From contig NZ_FTMN01000001.1 of the NCBI RefSeq assembly GCF_900155945.1, positions 821,682 to 885,681 on the forward strand: a stretch of 64,000 nucleotides of DNA. Direction: 5' to 3'. The notes beneath the pieces are model-generated. The model ran no database searches, was not told where the DNA came from, and was given only the letters and a program-made list of their open reading frames with translations. Both the position numbers and the translations under genes were made by a program. This document shows positions 8,901 to 20,476 of this stretch, piece after piece. The DNA is from Marinobacterium stanieri (lineage in GTDB: Bacteria > Pseudomonadota > Gammaproteobacteria > Pseudomonadales > Balneatricaceae). Position 1 is the first letter of the stretch. Each line of letters starts with the position of its first letter.

Positions 8901-10817
8901 TTATTCCTGGCGGCCTTTGCGCGTCACATCTTGAACCAGAAGGTCCACCAGCGCGTCGACCGACATGGTGCCCAGGTCTTCACCGGAGCGCGTACGCACT
9001 GCAACGGTTCCAGACTCAACTTCTTTGTCACCTACAACCAGCAGGTAAGGCACCTTCTGTAAAGTACGCTCGCGAATTTTAAAGCCGATCTTCTCGTTTC
9101 TCAAGTCCGCAGTGGCACGAAGACCCGCTTTTTCGAGTTTTTCTGCCAGATCGCGGCAATATTCCGCCTGATTGTCGGTAATATTCATCACCACCGCCTG
9201 CAGCGGCGACAGCCAGGCCGGCAGTGCACCAGCATAGTGCTCGATCAAAATACCGATGAAACGCTCGAAGGAGCCCAGGATCGCACGGTGCAGCATGACC
9301 GGTGTTTCACGATCACCATGTTCGTTGATGAACTGGGCACCCAGACGACCCGGCATGGAGAAGTCCACCTGAATGGTACCGCACTGCCAGACACGGCCGA
9401 GGCAGTCACGCAGGGAGAATTCGATCTTCGGTCCGTAGAAGGCACCTTCACCCGGCAGTTTTTCCCACTCCAGACCAGCGGTATCCAGCGCATCGGCCAG
9501 TGCCTTCTCGGCCTTGTCCCAGCTCTCGTCGGAGCCCACACGCTCTTCCGGACGGGTCGACAGCTTGTAGATGATGTCGGAGAAGCCAAAGTCGGCATAG
9601 ACTTCGTGCAGGAACTCGATGAACGAGGCCACTTCAGACTGGATAGAGTTCTCGGCACAGAAGATGTGTGCATCATCCTGAACGAAGCCACGTACACGCA
9701 TGATGCCGTGCAGTGAACCTGACGGCTCGTTACGGTGGCAGGAACCGAACTCGGCCAGACGCAACGGCAGGTCACGGTAGGAGCGCAGGCCCTGATTGAA
9801 CACCTGTACGTGACACGGGCAGTTCATCGGCTTGATGGCGAAGTCACGGCTCTCGGAGTGCGTGGTGAACATCTGCTCCTGGAACTTGCCCCAGTGACCG
9901 GATTTTTCCCACAGGGTACGTTCGACCACCTGCGGTGTCTTGATCTCCTGGTAGCCATGCTGACGCTGCTTGGTGCGCATGTACTGTTCGATCTGCTGGT
10001 ACAGGGTCCAGCCGTTCGGGTGCCAGAACACCATGCCCGGCGCTTCTTCCTGCATGTGGAAGAGGTTCAGCTGCTTACCCAGTTTACGGTGGTCGCGCTT
10101 CTCGGCTTCTTCCAGACGATGCAGGTAGGCCTTAAGGGCTTTTTTATCACCCCAGGCGGTACCGTAGATACGCTGCAGCATCTCGTTCTTGGCATCACCG
10201 CGCCAGTAGGCACCGGCAACCTTCATTACCTTGAAAGCCTTGATGTGGCCGGTAGACGGCACGTGCGGGCCACGGCAGAGATCGATGAAATCACCCTGCT
10301 TGTAGAACGACAGCGGCTCTTCACCCGGGATGGAGTCGATGATTTCGACCTTGTACTTCTCGCCCATCTCTTCAAACAGCTTGATCGCGTCAGGGCGCTC
10401 CATAACGGAACGGGACACGGGCAGGTTCTCTTTGGAGAGCTGGTTCATGCGCGCTTCGATCTTCTCCAGATCTTCCGGCGTGAACGGACGCTCGTAAGCA
10501 AAGTCGTAGTAGAAACCATCATCGATGACCGGACCAATGGTCACCTGGGCACCGGGGAACAGGTCCTGTACCGCCATCGCCATCAGATGGGCACAGGAGT
10601 GACGAATCACTTCCAGCCCCTCTTCGTCACGCGCGGTAACGATGGCGAGGTTAACGTCTTCTTCAATCAGGTAGCTGGTATCCACCAGTTCACCGTTGAC
10701 CTTGCCGGCAACGGCCGCCTTGGCCAGGCCGGTACCGATATCGGCAGCCACATCGTGAACAGTGACGGATTCATTAAAGGTGCGAGTGCTCGCATCCGGA
10801 AGCGTAATGACAGGCAT
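8901..10817 (-). CDS. thrS: Threonyl-tRNA synthetase
   Basis: A 638-residue class II synthetase with the usual domain order: TGS domain (1-60), the N2 editing domain with [10 protein letters not shown] and the histidine/cysteine site that removes mischarged Ser, the catalytic core ([10 protein letters not shown] and the zinc-binding Cys/His residues, motif 2 [20 protein letters not shown] region) and the C-terminal anticodon-binding domain ([19 protein letters not shown]). First gene of the thrS-infC-rpmI-rplT-pheST-ihfA-merR operon, with a TATAAT element about 120 bases upstream. Confidence 0.99.
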   Translation of the reverse strand: MPVITLPDASTRTFNESVTVHDVAADIGTGLAKAAVAGKVNGELVDTSYLIEEDVNLAIVTARDEEGLEVIRHSCAHLMAMAVQDLFPGAQVTIGPVIDDGFYYDFAYERPFTPEDLEKIEARMNQLSKENLPVSRSVMERPDAIKLFEEMGEKYKVEIIDSIPGEEPLSFYKQGDFIDLCRGPHVPSTGHIKAFKVMKVAGAYWRGDAKNEMLQRIYGTAWGDKKALKAYLHRLEEAEKRDHRKLGKQLNLFHMQEEAPGMVFWHPNGWTLYQQIEQYMRTKQRQHGYQEIKTPQVVERTLWEKSGHWGKFQEQMFTTHSESRDFAIKPMNCPCHVQVFNQGLRSYRDLPLRLAEFGSCHRNEPSGSLHGIMRVRGFVQDDAHIFCAENSIQSEVASFIEFLHEVYADFGFSDIIYKLSTRPEERVGSDESWDKAEKALADALDTAGLEWEKLPGEGAFYGPKIEFSLRDCLGRVWQCGTIQVDFSMPGRLGAQFINEHGDRETPVMLHRAILGSFERFIGILIEHYAGALPAWLSPLQAVVMNITDNQAEYCRDLAEKLEKAGLRATADLRNEKIGFKIRERTLQKVPYLLVVGDKEVESGTVAVRTRSGEDLGTMSVDALVDLLVQDVTRKGRQE

Positions 10818-10937
10818 AGTGCTGTTCCCTGGTTAAGGATAAGCCCATACGAGAGGCGATATCCCGAGTGATACAGAAAAATGAAATCAGGGTTTGTGGC
10901 GACGACAGGTACGAGGTGCCGGCCAACCCAATCCGCC

Positions 10938-10943
10938 ATTATA
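10938..10943 (-). promoter_or_regulatory. -10 element of the thrS operon promoter
   Basis: On the minus strand a perfect TATAAT lies about 120 bases before the thrS ATG in an otherwise gene-free 166-bp interval. The -35 region is weak (TCGCGC at 17-bp spacing). The leader of roughly 115 nt leaves room for a thrS translational operator of the E. coli type, but I could not recognise a tRNA-like fold. Confidence 0.55.
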
Positions 10944-10983
10944 ACGACCACACTCGCAAAGCGCGATGGACGTCATACAAAAT

Positions 10984-11673
10984 TCATTGACACTGCTTCA
11001 ACAAATCGCGGGTATAGAGGATGTGAGCGCGAGCTGATTCACGGGCCAGGTTGGCATCCCGGGCTTGAAGGGCGCGATGAATGGCGCTGTGCTGGCGAGC
11101 GATACCATCGGGGTAGCGGCCAAAGCGGCTCAGGGTACGCGACAACACGCTGTAGATGGCATTGAAATAGCGGTTGTAAAACAACTGACTGAAGGAACAC
11201 ACCAGCAGGTGGTGACTGGCTTGCGCGATCAACATATGAAACTGCAGATCGGCCTTGGCCTTCTCCAGCGTACTTGCATCACGCCCACTGCTCGAACGGC
11301 CACGCCGGCACATCTGCTCATACTCCTGCGCCAGCAATGCCAGTTCTTCATCACTGGCACGCTGGGCGGCAAACCAGGCCGCTTCGCCTTCCAGCACCGC
11401 CCGCGCCTCGAGTACCTGCAGCTGGAACTCAATATCCTCGCCCCTTCCCTGTAACGGCAGTTCCAGATGTTGCTCCAGAAGGTTGGCGCAACGACTGCGT
11501 CCGCCCTGCTGAGTATCGATCACGCCGGTCGCACGCAGTCCGGCCAGGGCTTCGCGCACGGCACCACGGGAAACCGCATACTGTTGCATCAGGCTACGTT
11601 CGGACGGCAGCGCCTGGCCCGGCACCCAGTCTCCATCCAGTAACTGGCGTTCCAGCTCATATTGCAGATTCAT
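10984..11673 (-). CDS. lldR: FadR-type GntR regulator, LldR-like (lactate utilisation)
   Basis: A 229-residue regulator: N-terminal GntR winged HTH (LPSERSLMQQYAVSRGAVREAL, residues about 22-42) and a helical FCD ligand domain with metal-binding-type residues (LEARAVLEGEAAWFAA, FHMLIAQASHHLL, QHSAIHRAL). The ATG at 11673 with GAGG upstream fits family length; extending to 11772 adds an unconserved N-terminus. It is divergent from lutABC, and a TGGTnnnACCA operator lies next to its own -10 element, which supports an LldR-type repressor relieved by lactate. The ligand is inferred from context. Confidence 0.85.
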   Translation of the reverse strand: MNLQYELERQLLDGDWVPGQALPSERSLMQQYAVSRGAVREALAGLRATGVIDTQQGGRSRCANLLEQHLELPLQGRGEDIEFQLQVLEARAVLEGEAAWFAAQRASDEELALLAQEYEQMCRRGRSSSGRDASTLEKAKADLQFHMLIAQASHHLLVCSFSQLFYNRYFNAIYSVLSRTLSRFGRYPDGIARQHSAIHRALQARDANLARESARAHILYTRDLLKQCQ

Positions 11674-11686
11674 ATCGCCCGCCTCT

Positions 11687-11709
11687 TGGTAAGACCAGTT
11701 GTCAGTATA
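11687..11709. promoter_or_regulatory. LldR-type operator next to the lldR -10 element
   Basis: TGGTAAGACCA at 11687-11697 fits the FadR-subfamily operator pattern TnGTnnnACnA. On the minus strand TATACT (complement of 11704-11709) is a good -10 for lldR, so the operator falls around its transcription start and could mediate autorepression. For lutA a TTGACC -35 candidate lies at 11730-11735, but the matching -10 is poor. Confidence 0.6.
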
Positions 11710-11792
11710 GCATTCACGCCCCATCACTCTTGACCTATCTTGAGGCCATACCTGTTGTTTAGAAGAACACAATAACTAGAGGCTGCCGACTC

Positions 11793-12584
11793 ATGTCCGA
11801 CACCCACACTCCGCCAATCAAGGTGGGCCTGTTCGTCACTTGCCTGGCTGACATGTTCCGCCCGGAAGTGGCCTTTGCCACGGTAAAGCTGCTGGAACAG
11901 GCCGGTTTTCTGGTCGATGTGCCCAAGGCACAAACCTGTTGTGGCCAGCCGGCGTTCAATTCCGGTGATAACGAAAGTACCCGCAAGATCGCGCGCCAGA
12001 CCATTGAAGCCTTTGACGGCTATCGCTACGTGATCGGCCCGTCCGGTTCCTGTATCGGCATGCTGCACCATTACCCGGAGCTGTTCGCGGATGATGATCC
12101 CTGGAAAGCCCGTGCCGAAGACCTCAAGGCCCGCGCCTTCGAGATCACCTCCTTCCTGGTGGATGAAGTGGATTTCAGCGGCATCCAGAGCGACTTCAAA
12201 GGCAAGATCACCTACCACGATTCCTGTTCCGGCCTGCGTGAGCTGGGCATCAAGCAGCAGCCCCGCCAGCTGCTGAGTGAAATTGATGGCCTCGAGCTGA
12301 ATGAAATGCAGGAAGCGGAAACCTGCTGCGGCTTTGGCGGCACCTTCTGCGTCAAGTATGCGGACATTTCAAATCGTATGGTCAGCAACAAGACCGGCTT
12401 CGCTGCCGACAGTGGTGCCGACACTCTGGTTGGGGGCGACCTGGGCTGCCTGCTCAACATGGCTGGCAAGCTCAAGCGTGAAGGCCGCGAGATGGAGGTG
12501 CGCCATGTGGTGGAGCTGCTGGCCGGCATGACTGACAGCGCGGCGATCGGTGATGCCGATTACGACCTTGGCCAGGAACTTTAA
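11793..12584 (+). CDS. lutA: Lactate utilisation protein A (LutA/LldE)
   Basis: A 263-residue protein with two copies of the cysteine-rich CCG domain: QTCCGQPAFNSGDN near residues 48-60 and ETCCGFGGTFCVKY near 176-190. These domains bind iron-sulfur clusters in heterodisulfide-reductase and glycolate-oxidase-like subunits. With LutB and LutC it forms a cytoplasmic or membrane-associated complex oxidising L-lactate to pyruvate. First gene of lutABC, thirteen bases before lutB, and divergent from the LldR-type regulator. No lactate permease is next to it. Confidence 0.95.
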   Translation: MSDTHTPPIKVGLFVTCLADMFRPEVAFATVKLLEQAGFLVDVPKAQTCCGQPAFNSGDNESTRKIARQTIEAFDGYRYVIGPSGSCIGMLHHYPELFADDDPWKARAEDLKARAFEITSFLVDEVDFSGIQSDFKGKITYHDSCSGLRELGIKQQPRQLLSEIDGLELNEMQEAETCCGFGGTFCVKYADISNRMVSNKTGFAADSGADTLVGGDLGCLLNMAGKLKREGREMEVRHVVELLAGMTDSAAIGDADYDLGQEL

Positions 12585-12597
12585 ACGGAGCACGACG

Positions 12598-14016
12598 ATG
12601 GACATTAAAAGCCCTGAATTCAAACAAAGTGCCCGTATCGCCCTGCAGGATGCCAATCTGCAGAAGGCTCTGGGCAACCTGAAAGCCGGTTTTCCCGGCA
12701 AGCGTGCCGCCGCTGTCGCACGCGTGCCCGAATTTGAAGAACTGCGCGACCAGGCCCACGACCTGAAAAACCATATCCTTGAGCATCTGGACCTCTATCT
12801 TGAAGAGTTCGAAGCCCGCGTAGTGGAAAACGGCGGCCAGGTACACTGGTGCAGCACCTCAGAGGATGCGCGCCAGACCATTCTGCAGATCTGCCGTGAG
12901 CAGAACGCCAAGACCGTCACCAAAGGCAAGTCCATGGTGACCGAGGAGATCAACCTCAACGAATTCCTGGAGGAGAACGATATCCGTCCGGTGGAGACCG
13001 ATCTGGGCGAATACATTCTGCAGCTGCGCGGCGATCACCCCAGCCACATCATCGCACCGGCGATTCACCTCAACCTGGAAGATGTGTCCGAAGCCTTTCA
13101 TGAGCATCACAAGCGCCCCAAATCGGATGATCCGGCGGAGCTGATGGCAGAAGCCCGTGAAATGTTGCGCAAGCAATTCGTCGCAGCTGATGTGGGCATT
13201 ACCGGCGCAAACTTCCTGGTGGCGGAAACCGGCTCCACTCTGATCGTCACCAACGAAGGTAACGGCGACCTGACCCAGACACTGCCCAAGACACATATCG
13301 TCGTCTCTTCCATCGAGAAGGTCGTGCCAACCCTTGAAGATATGAGCCTGTTCCTGCGCTTGCTGGCCCGTTCGGCCACCGGCCAGGAGTACTCGGTCTA
13401 CAACACCCTGTCATCCGGCAACCGTCGCCCCGATGATCAGGATGGTCCCGAGAACTTCCACGTGGTGCTGGTGGATAACGGTCGCAGCGACATGGTGGGC
13501 ACCCAGTTCCAGGACATGCTGCGCTGTATCCGCTGCTCTGCCTGCATGAACCACTGCCCGGTATACGGTTCTGTCGGTGGCCACAGCTACGGCTGGGTCT
13601 ATCCCGGTCCCATGGGCTCGGTACTGACCCCACAGATGATCGGTATCGAAAAAGCCGGCCTTTTGCCCAACGCTTCGACCTTTTGCGGCAAGTGCGAGGA
13701 GGTATGCCCGGTGCGTATCCCGCTGCCCAAGCTGATGCGCCACTGGCGTGAAAAGGAGTACGAAAAACACCTGAGCCCGAAAGCGGTACGCTGGGGCCTC
13801 AGCGGCTGGGCTTTCCTGGCCACTCGCCCACGCCTGTATCGCCTGTTCTCGTCCAGCGCGTCCAAAGTCATGCGCATGCTGGGTGGCGGCAAGGGCAAGG
13901 TGACCAAACTGCCGCTGGCCGCAGGGTGGACCGATCACCGAGACATGCCGACACCGACCGGCAAAACCTTCATGCAGCAGTGGGATGAGCGTCAGAAACA
14001 GGAGAAGCAGCCATGA
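12598..14016 (+). CDS. lutB: Lactate utilisation iron-sulfur protein B (LutB/LldF)
   Basis: A 472-residue iron-sulfur protein. An N-terminal LUD domain (TKGKSMVTEEINLNEFL, GITGANFLVAETGS) is followed by a two-cluster ferredoxin segment: CIRCSACMNHCP near residue 310 and CGKCEEVCPVRIP near 363. It is the electron-transfer subunit of the LutABC L-lactate dehydrogenase. The ATG at 12598 with GGAG upstream matches the family N-terminus; a longer frame reaches back into lutA but is not conserved. It overlaps lutC by four bases. Confidence 0.96.
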   Translation: MDIKSPEFKQSARIALQDANLQKALGNLKAGFPGKRAAAVARVPEFEELRDQAHDLKNHILEHLDLYLEEFEARVVENGGQVHWCSTSEDARQTILQICREQNAKTVTKGKSMVTEEINLNEFLEENDIRPVETDLGEYILQLRGDHPSHIIAPAIHLNLEDVSEAFHEHHKRPKSDDPAELMAEAREMLRKQFVAADVGITGANFLVAETGSTLIVTNEGNGDLTQTLPKTHIVVSSIEKVVPTLEDMSLFLRLLARSATGQEYSVYNTLSSGNRRPDDQDGPENFHVVLVDNGRSDMVGTQFQDMLRCIRCSACMNHCPVYGSVGGHSYGWVYPGPMGSVLTPQMIGIEKAGLLPNASTFCGKCEEVCPVRIPLPKLMRHWREKEYEKHLSPKAVRWGLSGWAFLATRPRLYRLFSSSASKVMRMLGGGKGKVTKLPLAAGWTDHRDMPTPTGKTFMQQWDERQKQEKQP

Positions 14017-14678
14017 GTCGTGCCGAGATTTTCGCCAATATTCGCCGTGGCCTGCGTCGCACCGAAGCCACCGAAGCGCAAAAAGAGGCGGTACGCCAAC
14101 GCCTGCAGCAGCATCCGCGCAACCGGATCCCGGCCCGCAGCCTGCATGAGCACGACGCCCAGGTCGAGCTGTTCATTCGCATGGCGCAGGAAGCCGCTGC
14201 CGAAGTGATCGAACTGGAGAGCCTGGAGCAGGTACCCACGGCCGCCGCCAATACGCTGGAAGCCAAGGGCCAGAATGAACTGGTACTGGCCAGCGACGAC
14301 AGCCTGGCCAATCTGGGCTGGGCCGAGGTACACGAACGCATCGAATGCCATCAGCGCGTGGGTCAGGTCGGCGATCAGGCCAGTCTGACTCTCGCTTTTG
14401 CCGGCATCGCCGAAACCGGCACGCTGATGCTCTACTCCCGTCCAGACAGCCCGACCACGCTCAACTTCCTGCCGGATACCCATCTGGTTGTGCTGAGCAA
14501 GCAGGATATTGTCGGCCCCTATGAGGATGCCTGGGATCGTCTGCGTGAGTCCGCGCCCGGTCGCCTGCCACGCACGGTGAATATGATCACCGGCCCCTCC
14601 CGCAGTGCCGACATTGAACAGAAGCTGCAGATGGGGGCACATGGCCCACGTCAGCTGGTGATCTTCCTGATCCCCTGA
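14013..14678 (+). CDS. lutC: Lactate utilisation protein C (LutC/LldG, LUD domain)
   Basis: A 221-residue protein of the LUD (DUF162) family with the conserved stretches ASLTLAFAGIAETGTL, LNFLPDTHLVVL and MITGPSRSADIEQKLQMGAHGP, the last being the most diagnostic of LutC. Third subunit of the L-lactate oxidising complex. Its start overlaps the lutB stop (ATGA). A 13-bp hairpin follows the stop codon. Confidence 0.96.
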   Translation: MSRAEIFANIRRGLRRTEATEAQKEAVRQRLQQHPRNRIPARSLHEHDAQVELFIRMAQEAAAEVIELESLEQVPTAAANTLEAKGQNELVLASDDSLANLGWAEVHERIECHQRVGQVGDQASLTLAFAGIAETGTLMLYSRPDSPTTLNFLPDTHLVVLSKQDIVGPYEDAWDRLRESAPGRLPRTVNMITGPSRSADIEQKLQMGAHGPRQLVIFLIP

Positions 14679-14685
14679 TCGCTCA

Positions 14686-14718
14686 AGGGGCTGAAAAGCA
14701 GCAGACTTTTCGGCCCCT
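14686..14718. terminator. Hairpin after lutC (no T-tract)
   Basis: AGGGGCTGAAAAG (14686-14698) pairs with CTTTTCGGCCCCT (14706-14718), 13 bp with one G-U pair and a 7-nt loop, eight bases after the lutC stop. There is no T-run on either strand, so it is an atypical terminator or an mRNA-end stabiliser. Confidence 0.45.
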
Positions 14719-14783
14719 CTCTCCCCTCATCACATCAGAATGCCAGTCAAGTCGATTGCCATCATGAAAAAACCACGGAGATA

Positions 14784-14800
14784 TTATTATGATATAACAT
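14784..14800. promoter_or_regulatory. Zur box candidate before the DUF1826 gene
   Basis: The 17-mer at 14784-14800 (TTATTATGATATAACAT) matches the palindromic gammaproteobacterial Zur consensus ATGTTATAATATAACAT at 14 of 17 positions, with a perfect right half. It lies 25-41 bases before the ATG of the DUF1826 gene, where Zur binding would block RNA polymerase when zinc is plentiful. Confidence 0.65.
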
Positions 14801-14824
14801 AAATAAAGATTGACGGATTTTCGT

Positions 14825-15463
14825 ATGAACACTGCACAACCTCTCACGCCCCACCCCATGCGTGAAGCACTTTTTGGTGAAACACCCGAGGCGCTGACCC
14901 ACATCTATGAGGAGCGCTGCAACCTGGCCGTATGGCAGCGATCACTCAGCTCGGAAATAGAACAGTATCTGGATCAGACGATCACGGCTGATCGGCGCAT
15001 CAATCTGAAAACGCTGTTTACCTGCCAGGCGGATATGGACGCGGAGATTCGTGACACCCTGGAAAAGACATTTCCTCAGGCCAATGGGCGTCAGGCGCTG
15101 ATCGAGGATATGGTGCAGCTGATACAGATGTACGAGTGCCTGTTCGAGCCGAAAATGATCGGCATCCGTCTGGCTACTCTTCAGCAAGCCATGTGCCCCC
15201 GCTTTCACGTGGACTACCTGCCGGCTCGCCTGGTAACAACCTATGTGGGCAGCGGCAGCCAATGGCTGGAAGAACCCGCTGCGGGTCTGCCGCGCATTCC
15301 GGAGCAGGCGCCCGAGCAGTATCAGCAACTCAGCCGGGGTGATGTGGCGCTGCTCAAGGGCGATGGCTGGTATGACAATGAAGGACTGGGCATAGTGCAC
15401 CGCTCACCGCCCGTAGAAACGGGCAGCAACCGGCTGTTCATGTCGCTGGATTGGGCAGACTGA
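14825..15463 (+). CDS. DUF1826 family protein, probably zinc-regulated
   Basis: A 212-residue cytoplasmic protein that I recognise as DUF1826 by its helical N-terminus (EERCNLAVWQR), the CPRFHVDYLPARLVTTYVG segment and the C-terminal KGDGWYDNEGLGIVHRSPP with potential His/Cys/Asp metal ligands. DUF1826 genes in proteobacteria often occur with CobW-type GTPases or DksA2 in Zur regulons, consistent with the Zur box upstream. The biochemical role is unknown. The ATG at 14825 is preferred over an upstream TTG at 14810. Its stop is just before a bidirectional terminator. Confidence 0.85.
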   Translation: MNTAQPLTPHPMREALFGETPEALTHIYEERCNLAVWQRSLSSEIEQYLDQTITADRRINLKTLFTCQADMDAEIRDTLEKTFPQANGRQALIEDMVQLIQMYECLFEPKMIGIRLATLQQAMCPRFHVDYLPARLVTTYVGSGSQWLEEPAAGLPRIPEQAPEQYQQLSRGDVALLKGDGWYDNEGLGIVHRSPPVETGSNRLFMSLDWAD

Positions 15464-15467
15464 TAAC

Positions 15468-15498
15468 AAAAAGCCTGCCCGGTGAAGGCAGGCCTTTT
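15468..15498. terminator. Bidirectional terminator between DUF1826 gene and astB
   Basis: AAAAAGCCTGCC and GGCAGGCCTTTT (15468-15479, 15487-15498) form a GC-rich stem with T-runs on both strands, and the flanking genes converge on it. Confidence 0.88.
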
Positions 15499-15511
15499 GC
15501 GACCAGGAACC

Positions 15512-16837
15512 TTAGCGCTGGAAGGGGTAAACCGAGCCCAGGTGCAGGATGCGACTCAACTCGTCCAGTGCGGTAAAGGACTCGTCCATCAACTCGGGAT
15601 CAGCCAGGTCAGCCGGCAACAGACGGTCACGGTAGTGACGCTCAACCCAATCGACCAAACGCGGGTAGAGTGTCTCGCTCATGCGTGTGGACTGATTGAA
15701 CGCGGCTTGTTCAGCCTCATTCAGCACCACGCGCAAACGCAGACAAGCCGGGCCACCGCCGTTGTGCATGCTCTGGCGCAGATCAAACACCTGCACCGCA
15801 TCGATAATCGGCGAAGCGGCTTCAAGCGCCTGCAGATACTGCCATACAGGCGCCACCTGCTCACATTCACCCGGCACCACCAACAGGGTACGACCGTCCG
15901 GCAGGCGCAACAGCTGACTGTTGAACAGATAACTGCGTACGGCATCGCTCAGCGTTACCTCGCTTTCAGCAACCTGAATCAGCTTCAGCCCGCCATCGAG
16001 ACGCGCATTGAGCGCTTCCAGCACCTGTGACTGGTTGTAGAAAGCACGTTCGTGGCAGAACAGCGTATCCAGGTTACCCACTGCAATCACGTCATTGTGA
16101 AAGACACCCTGATCAATCGCCTCGGGATGCTGCTGAGCAAACACCACACGGTTCGGGTCCAGCCGATGCTGACGCGCAACCGCCTTTGATGCCTCCAGCG
16201 TCTGTCGACCCGGATAACGGCTGGGCTCGGGACCTGGGCCACCGCTGCCATAGGCAAAAAAGGCCACGCCCGGCTCACCGTAATTGTGTCCCAGGCGGGT
16301 ATGGTTGGCGGCTCCCTCATCTCCCAGGGCCGCTACCGTGGGCAGCGACGGATGATGCACGAAATGGCGGCTGTCATTGAACGTTGCCTGCAGAATCCGG
16401 GCGGTATGCTCGGTCTCCAGAGAACGGTGTAACTGACTGGCCAGGTTGGCCGGTGTGAAATGTATCCGCTGGTCACTGGCATCGGCGCTGGGCGTGACCG
16501 TCGCCGCGTTGGCGACCCACATGCTGGAGGCGGAACAGCAGGCTGCCAGCAGGCGCGGGGACGCCTTGGCAGCCGCCGCCAGCACATCGGCATCACTGCC
16601 GGAAAAGCCCAAACGGCGCAGGCTTTTCAGATCGGGCCGCGCCAGCGGCGCCAGCACGCCCTGAACCATGCCCAGGTCGTGCAGGGCCTTCATTTTGGCC
16701 AGCCCCTGCAGCGCGGCTTCGCGGGGATTGGAGGCCTGTGCCTGGTGACTTTGCGAGGCCAGATTGCCCACTGCCAGGCCCGCATAATTGTGGGTCGGAC
16801 CGACCAGACCATCAAAGTTTGCTTCAGTTGCCTGCAT
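15512..16837 (-). CDS. astB: N-succinylarginine dihydrolase
   Basis: A 441-residue enzyme (family about 440-447) that converts N2-succinylarginine to N2-succinylornithine, CO2 and two ammonia in the arginine succinyltransferase pathway. Typical segments are [16 protein letters not shown] at the N-terminus, the [17 protein letters not shown] region, the HNDVIAVGN histidine motif and [14 protein letters not shown] with the catalytic cysteine. AGGAGG precedes the ATG. Last gene of the ast operon, ending at the terminator at 15468-15498; no astE follows it. Confidence 0.98.
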   Translation of the reverse strand: MQATEANFDGLVGPTHNYAGLAVGNLASQSHQAQASNPREAALQGLAKMKALHDLGMVQGVLAPLARPDLKSLRRLGFSGSDADVLAAAAKASPRLLAACCSASSMWVANAATVTPSADASDQRIHFTPANLASQLHRSLETEHTARILQATFNDSRHFVHHPSLPTVAALGDEGAANHTRLGHNYGEPGVAFFAYGSGGPGPEPSRYPGRQTLEASKAVARQHRLDPNRVVFAQQHPEAIDQGVFHNDVIAVGNLDTLFCHERAFYNQSQVLEALNARLDGGLKLIQVAESEVTLSDAVRSYLFNSQLLRLPDGRTLLVVPGECEQVAPVWQYLQALEAASPIIDAVQVFDLRQSMHNGGGPACLRLRVVLNEAEQAAFNQSTRMSETLYPRLVDWVERHYRDRLLPADLADPELMDESFTALDELSRILHLGSVYPFQR

Positions 16838-16858
16838 CAGAACCTCCTGGGTTAGTAA

Positions 16859-19355
<2,497 letters not shown>

Positions 19356-19462
19356 GATCGATACCCCAGTTGTAATCGTCACTAAGTCCCCCAGTGCCAA
19401 TCAGGCACCGGGTAAAACATTGAAAAGTTGAAATTGAATTGCAGTCGGGTTGGATATCCGCG

Positions 19463-20476
19463 CTAGAGCCAGGCCAGCTGTATGCTGTCTCCGCTGCTGA
19501 TATTGAGTGCTTCAGCCTGTGCCGGCGTCAGCTCCGGATGTTCCGGATCGACCTCTGCCAACAGGCAGCGGAAATTCTGCAGTTGTCCACTGGCCACCAG
19601 TGCCAGCGCCTTGTCGGCTTCTTCATCATCTGCGCTCACGCCGATGCTGAGCGTGCGGCTTTCGACCAGAGTACGCAGACGATCAGTCTGGGCTTCCAGC
19701 GTGGGGCCACCATCAAAGATGTCGACGTAGCCACGGTAGTCAAAGCCTTCCGATTCCAGCAGCGCCTTGACGCGCGCCGCATCGGAACGCGGCTGTCCCA
19801 GTGCTTCGCGTGCTGCATCACTGAGCAGCGGCAGGTATACCGGGTGGTGCGGCAGCAGTTCGGCAATAAAGCCCTTGGAATCGATGCCGGTGAGGTAGTT
19901 GGCCTTGGCAAAGTCCATGCTGAAGAAGTGGCGTCCCAGACTCTCCCAGAACGGTGACTGGCCGTTGTCGTCCTGAACCCCCTGAAGCTCTGCGATGATG
20001 CGGCTGTCAAAACGCGCTCGGTGCGCGGCGATGAACAGCAGACGGGCACGGGACAGCAGATGCAAATTACTGCGCTGACGGTGCTCGGCATCCAGGAACA
20101 GGGTGTACAGACGCGAGGCGCCGGTAAAATCCTGGCACAGGTTCAGTGCCGGAATGCGATTGTGGATCTGCAGTTCGCTGGACGCATGAATGACTTCATT
20201 GATGCGATAGCTGTAGAACGGTGATTCAATGCCCACCGCCGCTTCAATACCGGAGATACCGACAATTTCACCGCTGATGCTGTCTTCCAGCACAAAGTGG
20301 TAGCTTTCCTGCTCGGGGCGCTCAACCGCCTTGCGCAGTGACTGCAGGGTACGGTCGATCAACTCACTGAGGTGATCCCGATTGGCGGGCAGAGTAGTCA
20401 GGCTGCCGCCAGACACCACGGCCAGCCGCTCCAGGCCCTGCAAATCTTTGAATTCGACCGGACGCAGTACCAGCAT
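19463..20476 (-). CDS. aruF: Arginine/ornithine succinyltransferase alpha-type subunit (AruF)
   Basis: A 337-residue paralogue of the aruG product with the same landmarks (MLVLRPVEFKDLQGL, EIVGISGIEAAVGIE, FTGASRLYTLFLDAEH, SPFWESLGRHFFSMDF, IFDGGPTLEAQ). It should form the heteromeric transferase with AruG. Its ATG overlaps the stop of the upstream M20 hydrolase gene by one base (TGATG), so the two are translationally coupled. A 107-bp gap separates it from aruG. Confidence 0.94.
   Translation of the reverse strand: MLVLRPVEFKDLQGLERLAVVSGGSLTTLPANRDHLSELIDRTLQSLRKAVERPEQESYHFVLEDSISGEIVGISGIEAAVGIESPFYSYRINEVIHASSELQIHNRIPALNLCQDFTGASRLYTLFLDAEHRQRSNLHLLSRARLLFIAAHRARFDSRIIAELQGVQDDNGQSPFWESLGRHFFSMDFAKANYLTGIDSKGFIAELLPHHPVYLPLLSDAAREALGQPRSDAARVKALLESEGFDYRGYVDIFDGGPTLEAQTDRLRTLVESRTLSIGVSADDEEADKALALVASGQLQNFRCLLAEVDPEHPELTPAQAEALNISSGDSIQLAWL

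Noticed and set aside
9735-10871. 378-codon plus-strand frame opposite thrS
   Set aside because: Antisense to the conserved thrS gene and crosses its promoter region.
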